Translations under genes and position numbers: made by a program
Source of the DNA: Gyrodactylus bullatarudis
Lineage: Eukaryota > Platyhelminthes > Monogenea > Gyrodactylidea > Gyrodactylidae
Direction: 5' to 3'
Length of the DNA: 64,000 nt
Assembly: GCA_012064415.1 (NCBI GenBank)
Contig: SSNU01000200.1
Location: 1 to 64,000 of the forward strand
Notes under the pieces: generated by a model
What the model saw: only the letters and a program-made list of their open reading frames with translations
What the model was told of the DNA's origin: nothing
The model's database searches: none
Part shown: one piece after another, positions 11,190-22,588 of the stretch
Numbering within the stretch: position 1 is the stretch's first letter
How the letters are laid out: each line of letters begins with the position of its first letter

Positions 11190-12029
11190 AAATATTAAAA
11201 TATTGTAAAAGTTGTCTATTTGTAGCATTATAATACAAATTTCAAATTCAATGTATATTTGTTGCCATAGATAACTGTGTAACTTCTTTTCCTTCAGAAA
11301 TGAAGATGAAATTCTCCACTATAGAGTTAATATTTTATCAATGACTGTTATATTTTGTTCTTCCTAAATAGATTTACCATGTATCTTGTGGCTAACAAGT
11401 AGCCCTGTTTTTCCAGCCCATAATGTTAATGGTGAAATATGACGACATGAGGATGAGATGTTATGTTCCACCATGTCTAAAGTCCGTCAAACATTTCTAT
11501 TATTATATAAATACATTAAAATATATTATGTTTTCCCTCCAAAAAATAATAGATTAAATAGCTATTTAACTATAGTAACTTCAGTATAGAAAAACTGAAA
11601 TTTGGTATGATTTCAATTCTGGACAAGTTGTTTTCAGGAAAATCTATCCCTCTATAGAAGCAACATGATGGGTTGTATAGGAAATTTGATTATTCAATCA
11701 AAATTTACATAGAGAAAACTTTTTTTGACATGGAGAAGATTTTCTTCTATAATGAATTCTCGAACATGAGAATTACAATTCAAGATACCTCAACTTTTAT
11801 CAGGGATATTTTGTATTTATTTTCAAGGTACATTGCTGAGATTTTAAAAATTTCAAAATACGCTGATAACCAGAGCCTCAAAAACGACTATGTTTACTAA
11901 CTTATGGACATTTTTATAAAAAATTAGTACCCCATAAATTTCATCAGAAAAAAGCACACATGCACTCACGGCCAATCAGATTAATTTTCATCATTCCTTG
12001 TAATTCTTTGTATATGTTGCGACCAATGT
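11190..12029. other. Gene-free sequence
   Basis: A 75-codon open frame at 11,673-11,900 has no recognisable domain. No exon pattern is seen around it. Confidence 0.45.
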
Positions 12030-12738
12030 ACAGCTATCCTCGATGAATTTGCGAATTCATGATTTTTACAAAAATCTCAATTTTTCATCAGGGTATCGAA
12101 ACTTTTGAAAATTTTTTTGGTAACTGATTTGAGAATAAAAGTTTTTTTTGGAAAATTTTAGAGACATTTTAAAATTCGAGATGGCGCGATTTTTAAATTT
12201 TTTAAAACTTTGAGTTGAAAATTTTTGTTGATTTCAAGGTCTGAGAGGAATCAGAAGTTATTTTTCAGGATCATCAATAGACAAAGAAAATATTTACTCT
12301 TAATCTATTTTTTGAAAAAACACACTATTTACCTGCGAAAGTCCTTTTCCTATTTTTCGATCATTTTTACTGATTGGAAATTGATAAACTGTGATCCAAG
12401 ATCATTTCAAAATGACGGGTTTTTTCAAAAAATAGATTAAGAGTAAATATTTTCTTTGTCTATTGATGATCCTGAAAAATAACTTCTGATTCCTCTCAGA
12501 CCTTGAAATCAACAAAAATTTTCAACTCAAAGTTTTAAAAAATTTAAAAATCGCGCCATCTCGAATTTTAAAATGTCTCTAAAAATTTTCAAAAATCACT
12601 TTTTTTCAAATTTTTTTTTCTCAATTCATTGAAAGTGAATCAGTTACTAAAAGATCTGTCAAAAATTTCGATACCCTGATGAAAAAATGAGATTTTTGTA
12701 AAAATCATGAATTCCCAAATTCATCTAGAATAGCTTCA
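12030..12738. repeat. Foldback element, family 3 (copy a, complete)
   Basis: A long palindrome: the left arm (GAATTCATGATTTTTACAAA, then TTTTTCATCAGGGTATCG) mirrors the right arm (CGATACCCTGATGAAAAAAT, then TTTTTGTAAAAATCATGAAT). The middle is also self-complementary, centred near 12,395, with GGATCATCAATAGACAAAG against its reverse near 12,455. The two overlapping open frames here are hairpin shadows. Confidence 0.85.
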
Positions 12739-13158
12739 GAAACTATAATCAGTGTACACAAATTTACTGGGATAACCATTTTCCTTCAAACTTAACTTCA
12801 AGTCCATTCCTCAGGGCTTGGTATCTTTCTTATCCTTCTACTTAGACATATTACTTAGCCAACTTTATGAGAAATAGGATTGAAACTGGCATAATGTAAA
12901 TACTTCCTTTCTATGATTTTGCTCAAAACTGTACCGTGTGCTTCATCAGCTCGTCACCTTTATCCTCTATACCAAATCGCCTAACAATGATGGAAGTAGA
13001 TACCATCAAGCAATTTTTAGTTATGAAGATACATGAGGTTCCATTATTTTTTTAATCTTGTACCTACTTTTGAGTAGTTTTATGATTTTATAAAATACAG
13101 TGCTTTTAAAGAGTCTTATATATTTATTTTTCGTTTCAATATTCTTACTTTGAAGTAG
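12739..13158. other. 3' flank of the EF-hand gene
   Basis: No further coding sequence is seen. On the minus strand this is the downstream flank of the EF-hand gene; AT-rich stretches could contain its poly(A) site. Confidence 0.4.
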
Positions 13159-14073
13159 CTATTTTTTTTTATTTTTTTTAGCCAAAGTACTCTCATAGAA
13201 TAGAACCATCTCCTGCAAGTCAATCTCGTTATCATCGTTCCTGTCAACAATCTTGCAAAATTCTTCAATTGTATCATGACTAAACTTTTGATTCTTCAAA
13301 GCCAACACTAGTTCAGCTGCTGAAATTTTTCCAGACCCATCCTTGTCGAGACTGATGAAAAAGTCTCTCAACTGGTTCTCAGTTCGACTCTCAAAATAAT
13401 TATCCGTTTCCTGTTTTGCTAGCAAGTTTGAGCGAGCCTTCAATCTAAGAATTCTGGTGAGACGATCATTAGGCATTGTTTTTTCTTCTTTAACCTTTAA
13501 TTCTGGCTTGTTTACATTGATTTCCCGACGCATTCTGCGTGGATCTTTCTTTATTTTAAACTGATTCATGCCAACCTTTGATCCTTTCTCTGTGGCAATT
13601 GTCGGTGAATTACTTAGAGTTGAATTAATTGAAGACGTTACTTTAGACAAGCCCAAAGAGCTCTTTCTTGGCTTCTTCTGCTCACTTAGACGTATGATAG
13701 ACATTCTTTGTTTCATTGCAGAGGCTTTCTTATTAATATCACTCGTGTAGTTAAATTGAGAGTTGATTACAGACTTTAGTTGACTAGCATTTACATCGTA
13801 CATACTGCTACCACGTAGACTTCTCACCTCTGTAACCAAGGCGTTATACTCTTCAATAGAAGCATCATCAACACCTTGATGGTTATCACTGGAGTTGATC
13901 GAAGTCTTGTTAATTTCTATGTGGTCCTTTCTTATATTTTCCCTATCTATGTAAACCTGACTGTGATCTGAATCTTCGTGGACAGTGTAGAATCCAAAAT
14001 AAGGATTCTTATTCTTTGTAATACTCTGTCTTCTACTATTTCTCATTGATAATTCTGCAGCAAAGATTTTCAC
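13159..14073 (-). CDS. EF-hand calcium-binding protein, 304 aa, single exon
   Basis: An uninterrupted minus-strand ORF, far longer than chance in this AT-rich sequence. The first ~200 residues are basic, Ser/Lys/Arg-rich and low complexity. The C-terminal third has two EF-hands: loop 1 at residues 243-255 (DKDGSGKISAAEL, all calcium ligand positions canonical) and loop 2 at 277-289 (DRNDDNEIDLQEM, with the +12 glutamate). A calcium sensor or structural protein is likely. The tail is very basic (KKNKKK). The first Met is used; a second Met ten codons in (MRNSRRQ) is an equally possible start. I do not recognise the orthologue; long N-terminus plus C-terminal EF-hand pair resembles cytoskeletal or ciliary EF-hand proteins, but that is a guess. 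Confidence 0.8.
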   Translation of the reverse strand: MKIFAAELSMRNSRRQSITKNKNPYFGFYTVHEDSDHSQVYIDRENIRKDHIEINKTSINSSDNHQGVDDASIEEYNALVTEVRSLRGSSMYDVNASQLKSVINSQFNYTSDINKKASAMKQRMSIIRLSEQKKPRKSSLGLSKVTSSINSTLSNSPTIATEKGSKVGMNQFKIKKDPRRMRREINVNKPELKVKEEKTMPNDRLTRILRLKARSNLLAKQETDNYFESRTENQLRDFFISLDKDGSGKISAAELVLALKNQKFSHDTIEEFCKIVDRNDDNEIDLQEMVLFYESTLAKKNKKK

Positions 14074-16031
14074 GATTGAAACACGTAATATTATTCATAC
14101 ATTTGTCAATTAATAAATTATCTGATGTTTTATGAACATTGTTTATGTTAAGATTCTATCGAATAAGGTCAATATTGAGTAATAAAACTTAAATATCCTC
14201 AGATCTCGTCAGAATATCCATGTACGATTTATCTTGGATACAAAATTTCAGGCTGATTCCAAATCTGCTCTTAGAATTTGAAAACTGGGTTTAGTTTGGG
14301 AGATATTGACAAGAATTAAAAAATTAGAATTTTAGGAAAATTGATTAGTTTTTTAATCTAATCAATTTAAAACAAAAATTTAACCTAATCATAATTATGT
14401 TCATTATGTAGAGCAATTAACCTTCAAAGACCTAGAGAAAATTTTCTCAAGGTACGTCGCTGAGATTGGAAATTTGGTTTAAGAATACGCTAATAAGTTA
14501 TCAGTGATAACGAAAATGAAATTTTTTAAATTATTAACCTAAAAATGACCATTTTTAGAACCTGAAAATGGCTAACTTTTTAATTTCAAGAGATGAATTC
14601 AAGGTGATCATATTTTCGAATTCAGTGAGGGGTTTTTCAACAAAACGTTCTGTATATTTTTTCGGTAATTTTTATATTTTTGTAAAACCGAGTCATTTTT
14701 AAATGGTCACAACTTCTCAATAAAATATTTGTAGCTTGATAAGTCATGGTTCCACACTGTGTAATGGGTTAACATACAAAGCTTCGCACCCCCCCCCAAT
14801 ACATGGTACATGCTGAATCAGCATTGCTGATGTCAAAAAATCTCCTTAAAAAGTTACATTTTCGTCCATAATTTTATTATCTTTTACCGTAGAGTCATGA
14901 AACAAACACCATTTTAATCAGCTTCAAAAGACTAACAAAATCATACCACTCAAAAGTCGGATAAAATAATGGCTTTTCAGCTTTTTTGAACTATGGAGCC
15001 ACTTAAAACTTCGAAAAAAAGTTTTATAAATTACTGTTTCAACCCTATATTAAAGAAAATTTTCTTCCTTCAATATGAGGTATTGGACATCAACATGAGT
15101 CGACATACTATCTGACTCAAATTGAGTCTAAAGTGCTCAATAAAAGTGTTATATTAAGGTGAGTTTTTGGTGACGAGGGATAAGTGCTTAAGTCTTGAAG
15201 TATCTCTAATTACCCGTCCTAAATATGACCCGCTATGGCTTGAAGATTTAGTTCTGCGTTGATTGATATATAGAACAATGTTGCACCTACTCAGAACTGA
15301 CGAAAACTTTAAATAAGAACTTCTAAGGGTAGAAAAAATCACCAATAAAACCCGCTAAAATTTACCTTTGAAATAAACTCACGGGATTCAAAACAAGAAA
15401 TTCTATAGTTTTCTTTACGATTATTTTTGCTCTTTCGATTGAGCATACCTTAAAGGTTCCTTTATATTCTGGATCAAATTGATTGGTTTTTATGTCACGT
15501 TTATTGATGAAATTATTTCAATTGCTTGCATTTTAACTAATCAGAATAGAGAATATCGAAATAACCAATCACGATTGTAATTCAGTGAATCATACAATAT
15601 TTTCGATTCGTGAAAGAGCTGAAATACAAGAAAAAAATTTTTCTAAATTTTACTAATTAAAACATTCTGAGAAAGCTCGAAAAATAATTAGAGTCCTATC
15701 TTCATTGGTTTTCTAATGAGGATTAGAGAGCCCCTGAAACTTTTTTTATTTCATGCTCCGTGATCGCCGTATTCAAAATATTCTGATTTTCCCATAAATC
15801 CCATTTTTCCCAAATTGACCGGTTTTTAAGCTTCGGAAAATTACTGTAGCTGGAAAATCTTTTAATACTGTAATTTAAATATTTCATTATTTTAATTTAC
15901 AGTTATTTTCAGTAATTTTAACAAAATTGCGTGATTTTGAAATTTACAGTTGTCTATAAATTTGATGAAAATAATGAATATTAGACCTCGATGAAAATTT
16001 TAGATCTTGAAAGGTTTTTGGGAGAAAATTG
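14074..16031. other. Gene-free sequence
   Basis: No supported gene. A nine-C run lies at about 14,790-14,798 just before CAATACATGG. A 63-codon minus ORF at 15,154-15,345 contains the repeat TGGTGACGAGGGATAAGTGC also found near 7,254, so it is repeat-derived. Confidence 0.5.
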
Positions 16032-17290
16032 GGTAATGGTCTAAATCAGTTACAGCGAAAATCCCCCCTTGTCTAATCTAGTTTCAGCGTCGAAATGGAC
16101 CAATCAAAATGAATCAATGATACTTGATGTATTCATACCTATATTCAAGTATTAAATGGGAGGGAGAGGTATAAGTATATTGCATTTTTTGACCTATTTA
16201 ACCTGTTACTAAGTTATAAAAACGAATCAAGCCTTTATTACAATTAATTTTAAACAAAATGCGATTTCACTTTTAAACCCTTTTAAGACGATAAGAGACC
16301 AATCTATAGAAATAGACTCATAAAAAAAACGATTCTAAATGAGATTCTAATGGGATTATTTTGATCCGATCTAATAAAGTCGATTTTCTATAGAATTTAA
16401 CATATACTAATAAGTAGATGAAAACGTTTTTTTACTAATATTGGTTCTTTTATATAAGTTTAGATATCTCTTTGAGACTTTTTATTATTTTGAGATCTTT
16501 TTAGAGTAATATATGAAATGAATTTTGTGATATTGTTTGGACCTGCATAAAAACTGAGAGTTCCGACTTTGAATTATCGCCCTATTTAAGGAGAATCTCA
16601 TGAAAGGGTTGAATGCATGCACTACCTCTTGGTTACTATTTATTTTTCAAATATCCAATGTATTTTATAACTATCTTCCTTTGGTTTGCAACTCATCTTA
16701 GTTAACCTCTAACAAGGCCCGTCTAAACATACAGAGGGTGATATGTCGATAAAATTATGTTCTACCACAAAGTTTCTTGCTATCTCTTCTGAGTTACATA
16801 ACCCGAAAATATCATTCTCCGATAAATTCAGGACATCAATTAATGACGAAAAAATTTTCCTATGAATCTTTCTTTAAAACTTAATGGAATTTGATTCGTT
16901 GAAAAACTTCTCAAGCCTGGTTTATTTATATTTTGATTTTGAACTCTATCAAGTCTTTTTAGAAATTAATCCAGACTTGGTTAAAATATACAAAAAAATT
17001 TAAGAATTGAATATTAGATAAGAGGTAGTACAGGGATTTAAAAAGTGAAATTTTATGTTGACTCATTGCATTTTGTAATTGTAATAAAGGCTTGATTCGT
17101 TTTTATAACTTAGTAACAGGTTAAATAGGTCAAAAAATGCAATATACTTATACCTCTCCCTACCATTTAATACTTGAATATAGGTATGAATACATCAAGT
17201 ATCATTGATTCATTTTGATTGGTCCATTTCGACGCTGAAACTAGATTAGACAAGGGGGGATTTTCGCTGTAACTGATTTAGACCATTACC
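16032..17290. mobile_element. Non-autonomous Merlin-like transposon with 8-bp target duplication
   Basis: Long terminal inverted repeats of over 200 bp (left GGTAATGGTCTAAATCAGTT; right its reverse complement ending GACCATTACC) enclose about 800 bp. The element is flanked by an exact 8-bp direct repeat, GAAAATTG, at 16,024-16,031 and 17,291-17,298. The GGTAAT terminus and 8-bp duplication match the two Merlin elements at 18,733-22,295, so I class it with them. No transposase is visible. Its interior around 16,405-16,620 resembles 23,035-23,260 inside an ARIH2 intron. Confidence 0.85.
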
Positions 17291-17380
17291 GAAAATTGAT
17301 ATGGTATTACTTCAAGATTTTAATAGTCTCTTAAAATCGTTTTCCCACATTCCTGAAATGATTGGTAAATTTTTTAAATA

Positions 17381-18619
17381 CAGTCATTTACACACATGAT
17401 GGCTTTTATAGAGATTTTCCGACTCTTTTATGAGGTTACTCAAGAAATCAAATTTATAACCTGGACAAAACAGCTCTATTTTTGTATATAACAAAACGAA
17501 AAGTCTTGACCAAAAAGAATAAAAATCCTCATGGTTTTAAGGAATTTAAAGATAGAGTAACCCTTGTTTTTTGTGTGAATGCACTGCATTCAATGCAGCC
17601 GGAGACAAGAGGTCATTTCAAGTTATACATTCTTCGAAAAAGCCAAGATGCTTCGATGACAATGATGTCACTTTCTTGAATTTCACTTCTTCCCAAAAAG
17701 GTTGAATGACAAAAATAATATTCTCTAAGTATCTTCTTGAATGGGATGATGAGATTAATTTATCTAATAAGAAAATTATCTTCTTCGTTGATAATGCGCC
17801 AAGTCATGCAGTTGGTGATTTAAACTTACGCAATATATATAAAGGTAATCTAACTTTTTTTATTAATTTTATCTAGTTGGTATTTTTACCTCCCAATTGC
17901 ACTTCTGTCTGTCAACCCATAGATGCTGGAATTATTAGATCATTCAAATGTGCTTACCGTCGAATTCTTGAAGAAGTGAGGCTGACTAGAAAAATCCAAT
18001 TAAGTCGTTTTAAGAGTGAGCTGAATCTCAAGGACGGTTTTTACATTGCTAAGGAAGCTTGGGAAAGGGTTGAACCGAAAACTATTGTTAATTGTTTCAG
18101 GAATGTGAAATTCATTCATGCAGTTTAAGAGATTAATGCGCAACAAGTTGAAAATGAGATCATGATCTTGTATGATTTCTTGAAACTTCAGAAAAAATTT
18201 GGCCTGATGAATCAACTTAAAAAAACCAAAGTTTGGAAAGAATTAGAGAAGAAAAAAATTGACGACATATTCGATTTCAACGAGTAATTAATTTAATTAA
18301 ATAAATTCTTTTCAAACAAATTTTGGCATTTTCCCAACCTCAAAAATGGAAGATAGCGTAAAGGATCTTAATGATGTAAAATTTTATCAGTTGAGAAATT
18401 CACTAAAGAAATTTATTCATGAAAGTTGTTCGTGAGCTTAAACATCGTGTTATAGAATGATGGAGTGAAAGGAAAAAATATTTACAGGATCCTCAAATTT
18501 CATTGGTTGATACTAATCTTGAACACTATTGGTCAGATGGGGGTGGACCGAAAGAGGTATAAATAACAATTGGTTTGATGTGTAACACATTTACGAGCCA
18601 TCATGTGTGTAAATGACTG
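17381..18619 (+). mobile_element. Tigger/pogo-type DNA transposon with TA target duplication
   Basis: Terminal inverted repeats start CAGTCATTTACACACATGAT and are flanked by TA on both sides (17,379-17,380 and 18,620-18,621), as for Tc1/mariner/pogo elements. The interior encodes remnants of a DDE_1-type (jerky/CENP-B-like) transposase. At about 1.24 kb it is shorter than an autonomous Tigger, so the N-terminal DNA-binding part has been lost. Confidence 0.85.
17470..18286 (+). pseudogene. Tigger/pogo (DDE_1) transposase, truncated and broken
   Basis: Recognisable blocks in order: a fragment at 17,482-17,678, then KIIFFVDNAPSHAVGDLNL near 17,772-17,833 (catalytic Asp block 'FVDNAPSH'), then FLPPNCTSVCQPIDAGIIRS near 17,883-17,941 (the conserved 'LPPN-TS--QP-D-GII-SFK' block) and YRRILEE after it. 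A GTAATC...CTAG stretch between the last two blocks could be a 32-nt intron, but phase does not close. Stop codons and frame changes make it non-functional. The N-terminal HTH/CENP-B domain is absent. Confidence 0.85.
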
Positions 18620-18807
18620 TAGTAACATATATTAATTAGTAATTATAATTTATTTCAACACATTTTAATTTGTTTAATTTCTTATTTTCTATCAAATGAA
18701 TGTATAAACTCGAAGAGTGCAAATGAATTTCCGGTAATACTCCATTTCAGGTTCAGTAAAAAACTGCGTAATTAGCTCCGACTTGCGATAGCCAATCAAA
18801 ATCATTC

Positions 18808-20607
18808 GGTAATACTTTACTTACGTGTCAGCGTAAATTTATAAAAAAATCAACCAATCAGAATTGAGAACAGCCTCTCCACGTCTTTCCTATGTTAACT
18901 AATGTTTTTTTAAATATTTTTTTGTCTGTCTTTTGTTTTTGGTGTTTTTTTATATTTTGATGAGGGATTACAAAACTTAAGATGGGTTATACTTAAATCA
19001 AAATCTGTTTCAATTAATATAATCATATTACCAGTGAAAAGAAATACTCATAATGTTTATATCTGATTTTCAATCAATAATTTATTTACAAATAGAATAA
19101 ATTTTCCTCGACCTCTTCTTCATCATTCATAAATTCGATCTCATCATCAGGGTCGACGTCTATGTGATGTAAGACAGAAGTCATTAATATTTGAAAGATA
19201 TCTTCCCAACATTTAACGTGGTTATTATAAAACATCTGGAATATTGTCACTTCTCCAGCAATTCTATACATCGCAACATTTTTGGGAATATTCTCCTTTA
19301 ACGTTCTCCACAATCTCTCGATTGTATTTGTATGCACTGATGGATCCCTTGGGTGGACAAAGTATCGACTATGATTGACCCTTTCGTGCTGAAAACCGGC
19401 TGTTGCCCATTCAGAGTAACCTGACCATTCATCTGTGACTAAAACAGAGCCTTCTTCGATATTCTCTTCAATAAATCTTCCAAGTGTCACTTGATCACGA
19501 GATGTTACGATTCTGAGTTTAATTATGCGAGTATCTCTATCGTATGCACCAAGGATCCATTCATCTCTAAGAATTCGGCCACGGTGATGCTTTCTTCTAG
19601 ATATTTTCGTCTCATCCATTTCGACCATGTGGCCAATTCCACCTATTTTATTCACATGATAGGCATTTTGCTTAAGGAACAAACGAAACATATCAAAATA
19701 TAAATTAATTGTTCGCTCTGAGATTTTAGTCGTCAAGTAAATACTTTAGTATGTTCGTCCTTGAGCAAAGTAGTACATAAGTCTGATGATATTTGATAGT
19801 GGTAAATGTTTTTTGAAGATGAAAGTGCCTTGAAAATGAAATTAATGAATCTTTTTACCTCTGTATATTGATTGTCCTTTGCCACAGTTCCAACAGCGCA
19901 TGTACCTTTGTCTGTTGAAATTGCATAAACCTAGACAGTCATGGGGACAAGGAAATGAATCTATCGATATTAAATTTTTATCCAAGAAAAACTGGAAGGA
20001 ATTTTGTTCACTGAGGCATGGAATCCAGATGTCATTTTCAGTTAGCGCCATGATTAATAATCAATGATTATGCCACAGGTCCAGCATAAATCGAGGTTGA
20101 GAAAGAACTCCATTTTGATTTGTCAAAAGAAATAACCCAATTATAATAGAAAGATACGATTACACAAGTATACAAAGCTCAATAGAGGATTGCAGAATTA
20201 AACTTTAAAATTGTCAGTCCTAGCCTGAAATTAAAAAGGGCTTCTACTTCAAGCCTCGAAGTGAAACAAAAGTAAATAAGACTGTTTGAAAATAGAACTA
20301 AACCTACAAGGCTTAGTGTGTTTAAAACCCTAAGACCCCTGAATCATATTTTGCATGTTACATTTTACTTAAAAACCAAAATTGTTGAGCTCAATTTATA
20401 GAAAATTTGAAAACCATGAGTGTTAAATTTCGAGAATTTTTGTCCGTTTTCATATTTTCATAGTTGAAATTTATTTTGGAGAAATAATCCCTCATCAAAA
20501 TATAAAAAAACATTAGTTAACATAGGAAAGACGTGGAGAGGTTGTTCTCAATTCTGATTGGTTGATTTTTTTATAAATTTACGCTGACACGAAAGTAAAG
20601 TATTACC
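18808..20607 (-). mobile_element. Merlin DNA transposon 1, nested in the left arm of Merlin 2
   Basis: An 1,800-bp element with ends GGTAATACTTTACTTACGTG and TATTACC, inverted repeats of over 130 bp (left 18,808-18,975; right 20,477-20,607) and an exact target duplication AATCATTC at 18,800-18,807 and 20,608-20,615. It carries one transposase gene on the minus strand. The insertion is younger than Merlin 2 because it splits that element's arm. Confidence 0.92.
19086..20051 (-). pseudogene. Merlin 1 transposase (IS1016/IS1595-like), one internal stop
   Basis: Two exons: 20,051-19,859 and 19,828-19,086, separated by a 30-nt intron (GTAAAAAG...TTTTCAAG) whose phase fits. Exon 1 is an N-terminal zinc-ribbon-like region (CPHDCLGLC and CWNCGKGQSIYRG); exon 2 has the DDE-type core: VEMDETKISRRKHHRGR, then VLVTDEWSGYSEWA, then FVHPRDPSVHTNTIERLWR. 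The C-terminus is acidic. About 310 codons, as expected for Merlin. The only lesion is an in-frame TAA at 19,746-19,748, between the N-terminal region and the core; everything else is open, so inactivation is recent or the stop is a single error. Confidence 0.85.
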
Positions 20608-20953
20608 AATCATTCGTATATTTGAGCCTATTTGAAGTGTACAAATATCTATTATAGGAAAAAGATGTATATTCCTGCTGTGTATGATATACAGGGTTTA
20701 TACTCCAGTTGAGGTTCAGTGAATGAATTTCATAGAGAGAATTGAAATTTTATCTAATCAAATTAAGGGCATGTTTTTTAAAATTAAGTTCTTAAGATAT
20801 TAAATCTATACAGATTGAAATCTAATCTAGCTTAATTATTTTGTTATCTACGACCGATCTAAGACTTGAATAGAAATCATCCAATTGTAGGAACCTATTC
20901 ATTTGATAATTTTTTCATGTTTCTCAAATATTTTTAACCTCATTATTATAACC

Positions 20954-21952
20954 ATGGATTTGATTGAAAGTGACATTTGGGAACTATGTAATTCTGAAGA
21001 AAGATCACTTCAACTTTTTGTTGACCTAGGCTTTTTAAACTTGGATAGCGTCCTATGTACTAAGGGACAATGCCATGGTACCTGTGCAATAAAAGCTCGT
21101 ACAAATTTCAAGAGATGTGGGAAATGTGGACGAGGTTTCTCAATTTTCAGAGGTAAGCTATTATTTAAAATTATTTCTAGGAACATTCCTTTTCAAGAAA
21201 AAGATGGATATCTCAATGCTCATTCGATTGGCTTACTATTTTTCACTGGAAAGGACATCAGAGTATAATGCAGAGCATAGAAATCAGTCCAACTAGCCTG
21301 GTTTCCTACTTTGACTTATTCCGGAAATTCTTGAGGAGGCTCGCCGAAACAGATACTTCTGTTATTGGAGGAAATGGGCACATGGTGGAGATCGATGAAA
21401 CAAGTCTCCAAAAGAAAGTATAATAGAGGAAGAATCCTCATAGATGAATGGATAGTTGGAGCTTTTGATCGGGAAACTCGCTAAGTCAGGCTAGACATAG
21501 TTCTCCAGAGAAATCAAGTTGTTTTAGGAGGATTTATCGGAAAATATATTCATCTTGGCTCTACTCTTGTCTCTGACGAATGGCCTGGCTATTCAGAGAA
21601 CGCTACAGCTGGTCTATGGCATGTGACTATTAATCACAAACGGCACTATGTTCATCCAAGAGATTCCAGTATTCATACAAATACTATTGAACGATTCTGG
21701 AGAACGTTAAAAGGCAATATCCACAAGACAATCGCAATGAATACGATTGCAGGAGAGGTTAAAATCTTTGAGTACCTTTACAACCATAATGCAACAAGCT
21801 GGATGGGTATATTCCAAACTCTTATTGAGGCGATGATAATACCAGAAAATCAAGAAGCTCAACTTGTGGATGTAAACGAGGAAGAAGCAAATAGACTCAT
21901 TAATTTTGATAATTCTAATGTAGATCTAGATGATTCATTATTTAATTCTTGA
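20954..21952 (+). pseudogene. Merlin 2 transposase, decayed
   Basis: Start MDLIESDIWELCNSEERSLQ parallels Merlin 1 (MALTENDIWIPC). A zinc-ribbon pair (CHGTC, CGKCGRGFSIFRG) is followed by a 28-nt intron at 21,153-21,180 (GTAAGC...TTTCTAG), then FLFKKKMDISMLIRLAYYF. Later blocks: MVEIDETSLQKK, DEWPGYSENATAG and YVHPRDSSIHTNTIERFWRT, matching Merlin 1 closely. Broken by a stop around 21,290, a frameshift near 21,410-21,420 and a TAA at about 21,483. It is dead but easy to align. Confidence 0.85.
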
Positions 21953-22303
21953 AATTTCGTAGTTTTTAATAAATTTTTATTATAATACAACTTGTATCAG
22001 ATTTATATGATTAGATTTCAATCTGTATAGATTTAATATCTTAAGAACTTAATTTTAAAACACATGCCCTTAATTTGATTAGATAAAATTTCAATTCTCT
22101 CTATGAAATTCATTCACTGAACCTCAACTGGAGTATAAACCCTGTATATCATACACAGCAGGAATATACATCTTTTTCCTATAATAGATATTTGTACACT
22201 TAGAATAGGCTCAAATATACGAATGATTTTGATTGGCTATCGCAAGTCGGAGCTAATTACGCAGTTTTTTACTGAACCTGAAATGGAGTATTACCGAATT
22301 TCC

Positions 22304-22588
22304 TTTTTCTTACTCTCCTTGAGATGATAAATTCGGAGTCGTCATAATAGAGGACTGTTTTAAGAATAAAGAAATAACTCTGATAATTAAATACATATGT
22401 ATTTTTTCCATATAAGGTCCATTCTGATGTAGGAGTTCATTTAAAAGTTTTTATCGCTACAATACAATAAATATAAACTGATTTTATACATTGTACATAA
22501 TCTCTCTATATAGGTTGATTCGAGTATCATTTGATGGGGAGTTATTCATTTTTAAAAATGTCGTCTATTCGATATTAAAGAATCTAAA
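22304..22588. other. 3' flank of ARIH2
   Basis: About 285 bases between Merlin 2 and the ARIH2 stop codon. The minus strand should contain the ARIH2 3' untranslated region; no separate gene is seen. Confidence 0.4.

Larger units (their letters stand above)
18733..22295 (+). mobile_element. Merlin DNA transposon 2 (host of nested Merlin 1)
   Basis: Ends GGTAATACTCCATTTCAGGT and its reverse complement, flanked by an exact 8-bp duplication GAATTTCC (18,725-18,732 and 22,296-22,303). Long terminal inverted repeats (about 290 bp) run 18,733-18,807 plus 20,616-20,830 on the left, interrupted by Merlin 1, and about 22,005-22,295 on the right. Removing Merlin 1 and one 8-bp copy restores an unbroken arm. 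Eight-base duplications and an IS1016/IS1595-like transposase are the defining traits of the eukaryotic Merlin superfamily. Confidence 0.9.

Noticed and set aside
12225..12440. 71-codon ORF
   Set aside because: It lies across the centre of a foldback palindrome; openness follows from the AT-rich hairpin sequence.
14785..14800. Nine-C run (and another at about 48,065) as a regulatory site
   Set aside because: Isolated homopolymers without a neighbouring gene start or a repeated pattern.
19086..21952. IS1595/ISXO2-like transposases as bacterial contamination or horizontal transfer
   Set aside because: Both copies have spliceosomal introns, 8-bp duplications and long eukaryotic-type arms, as expected for Merlin.
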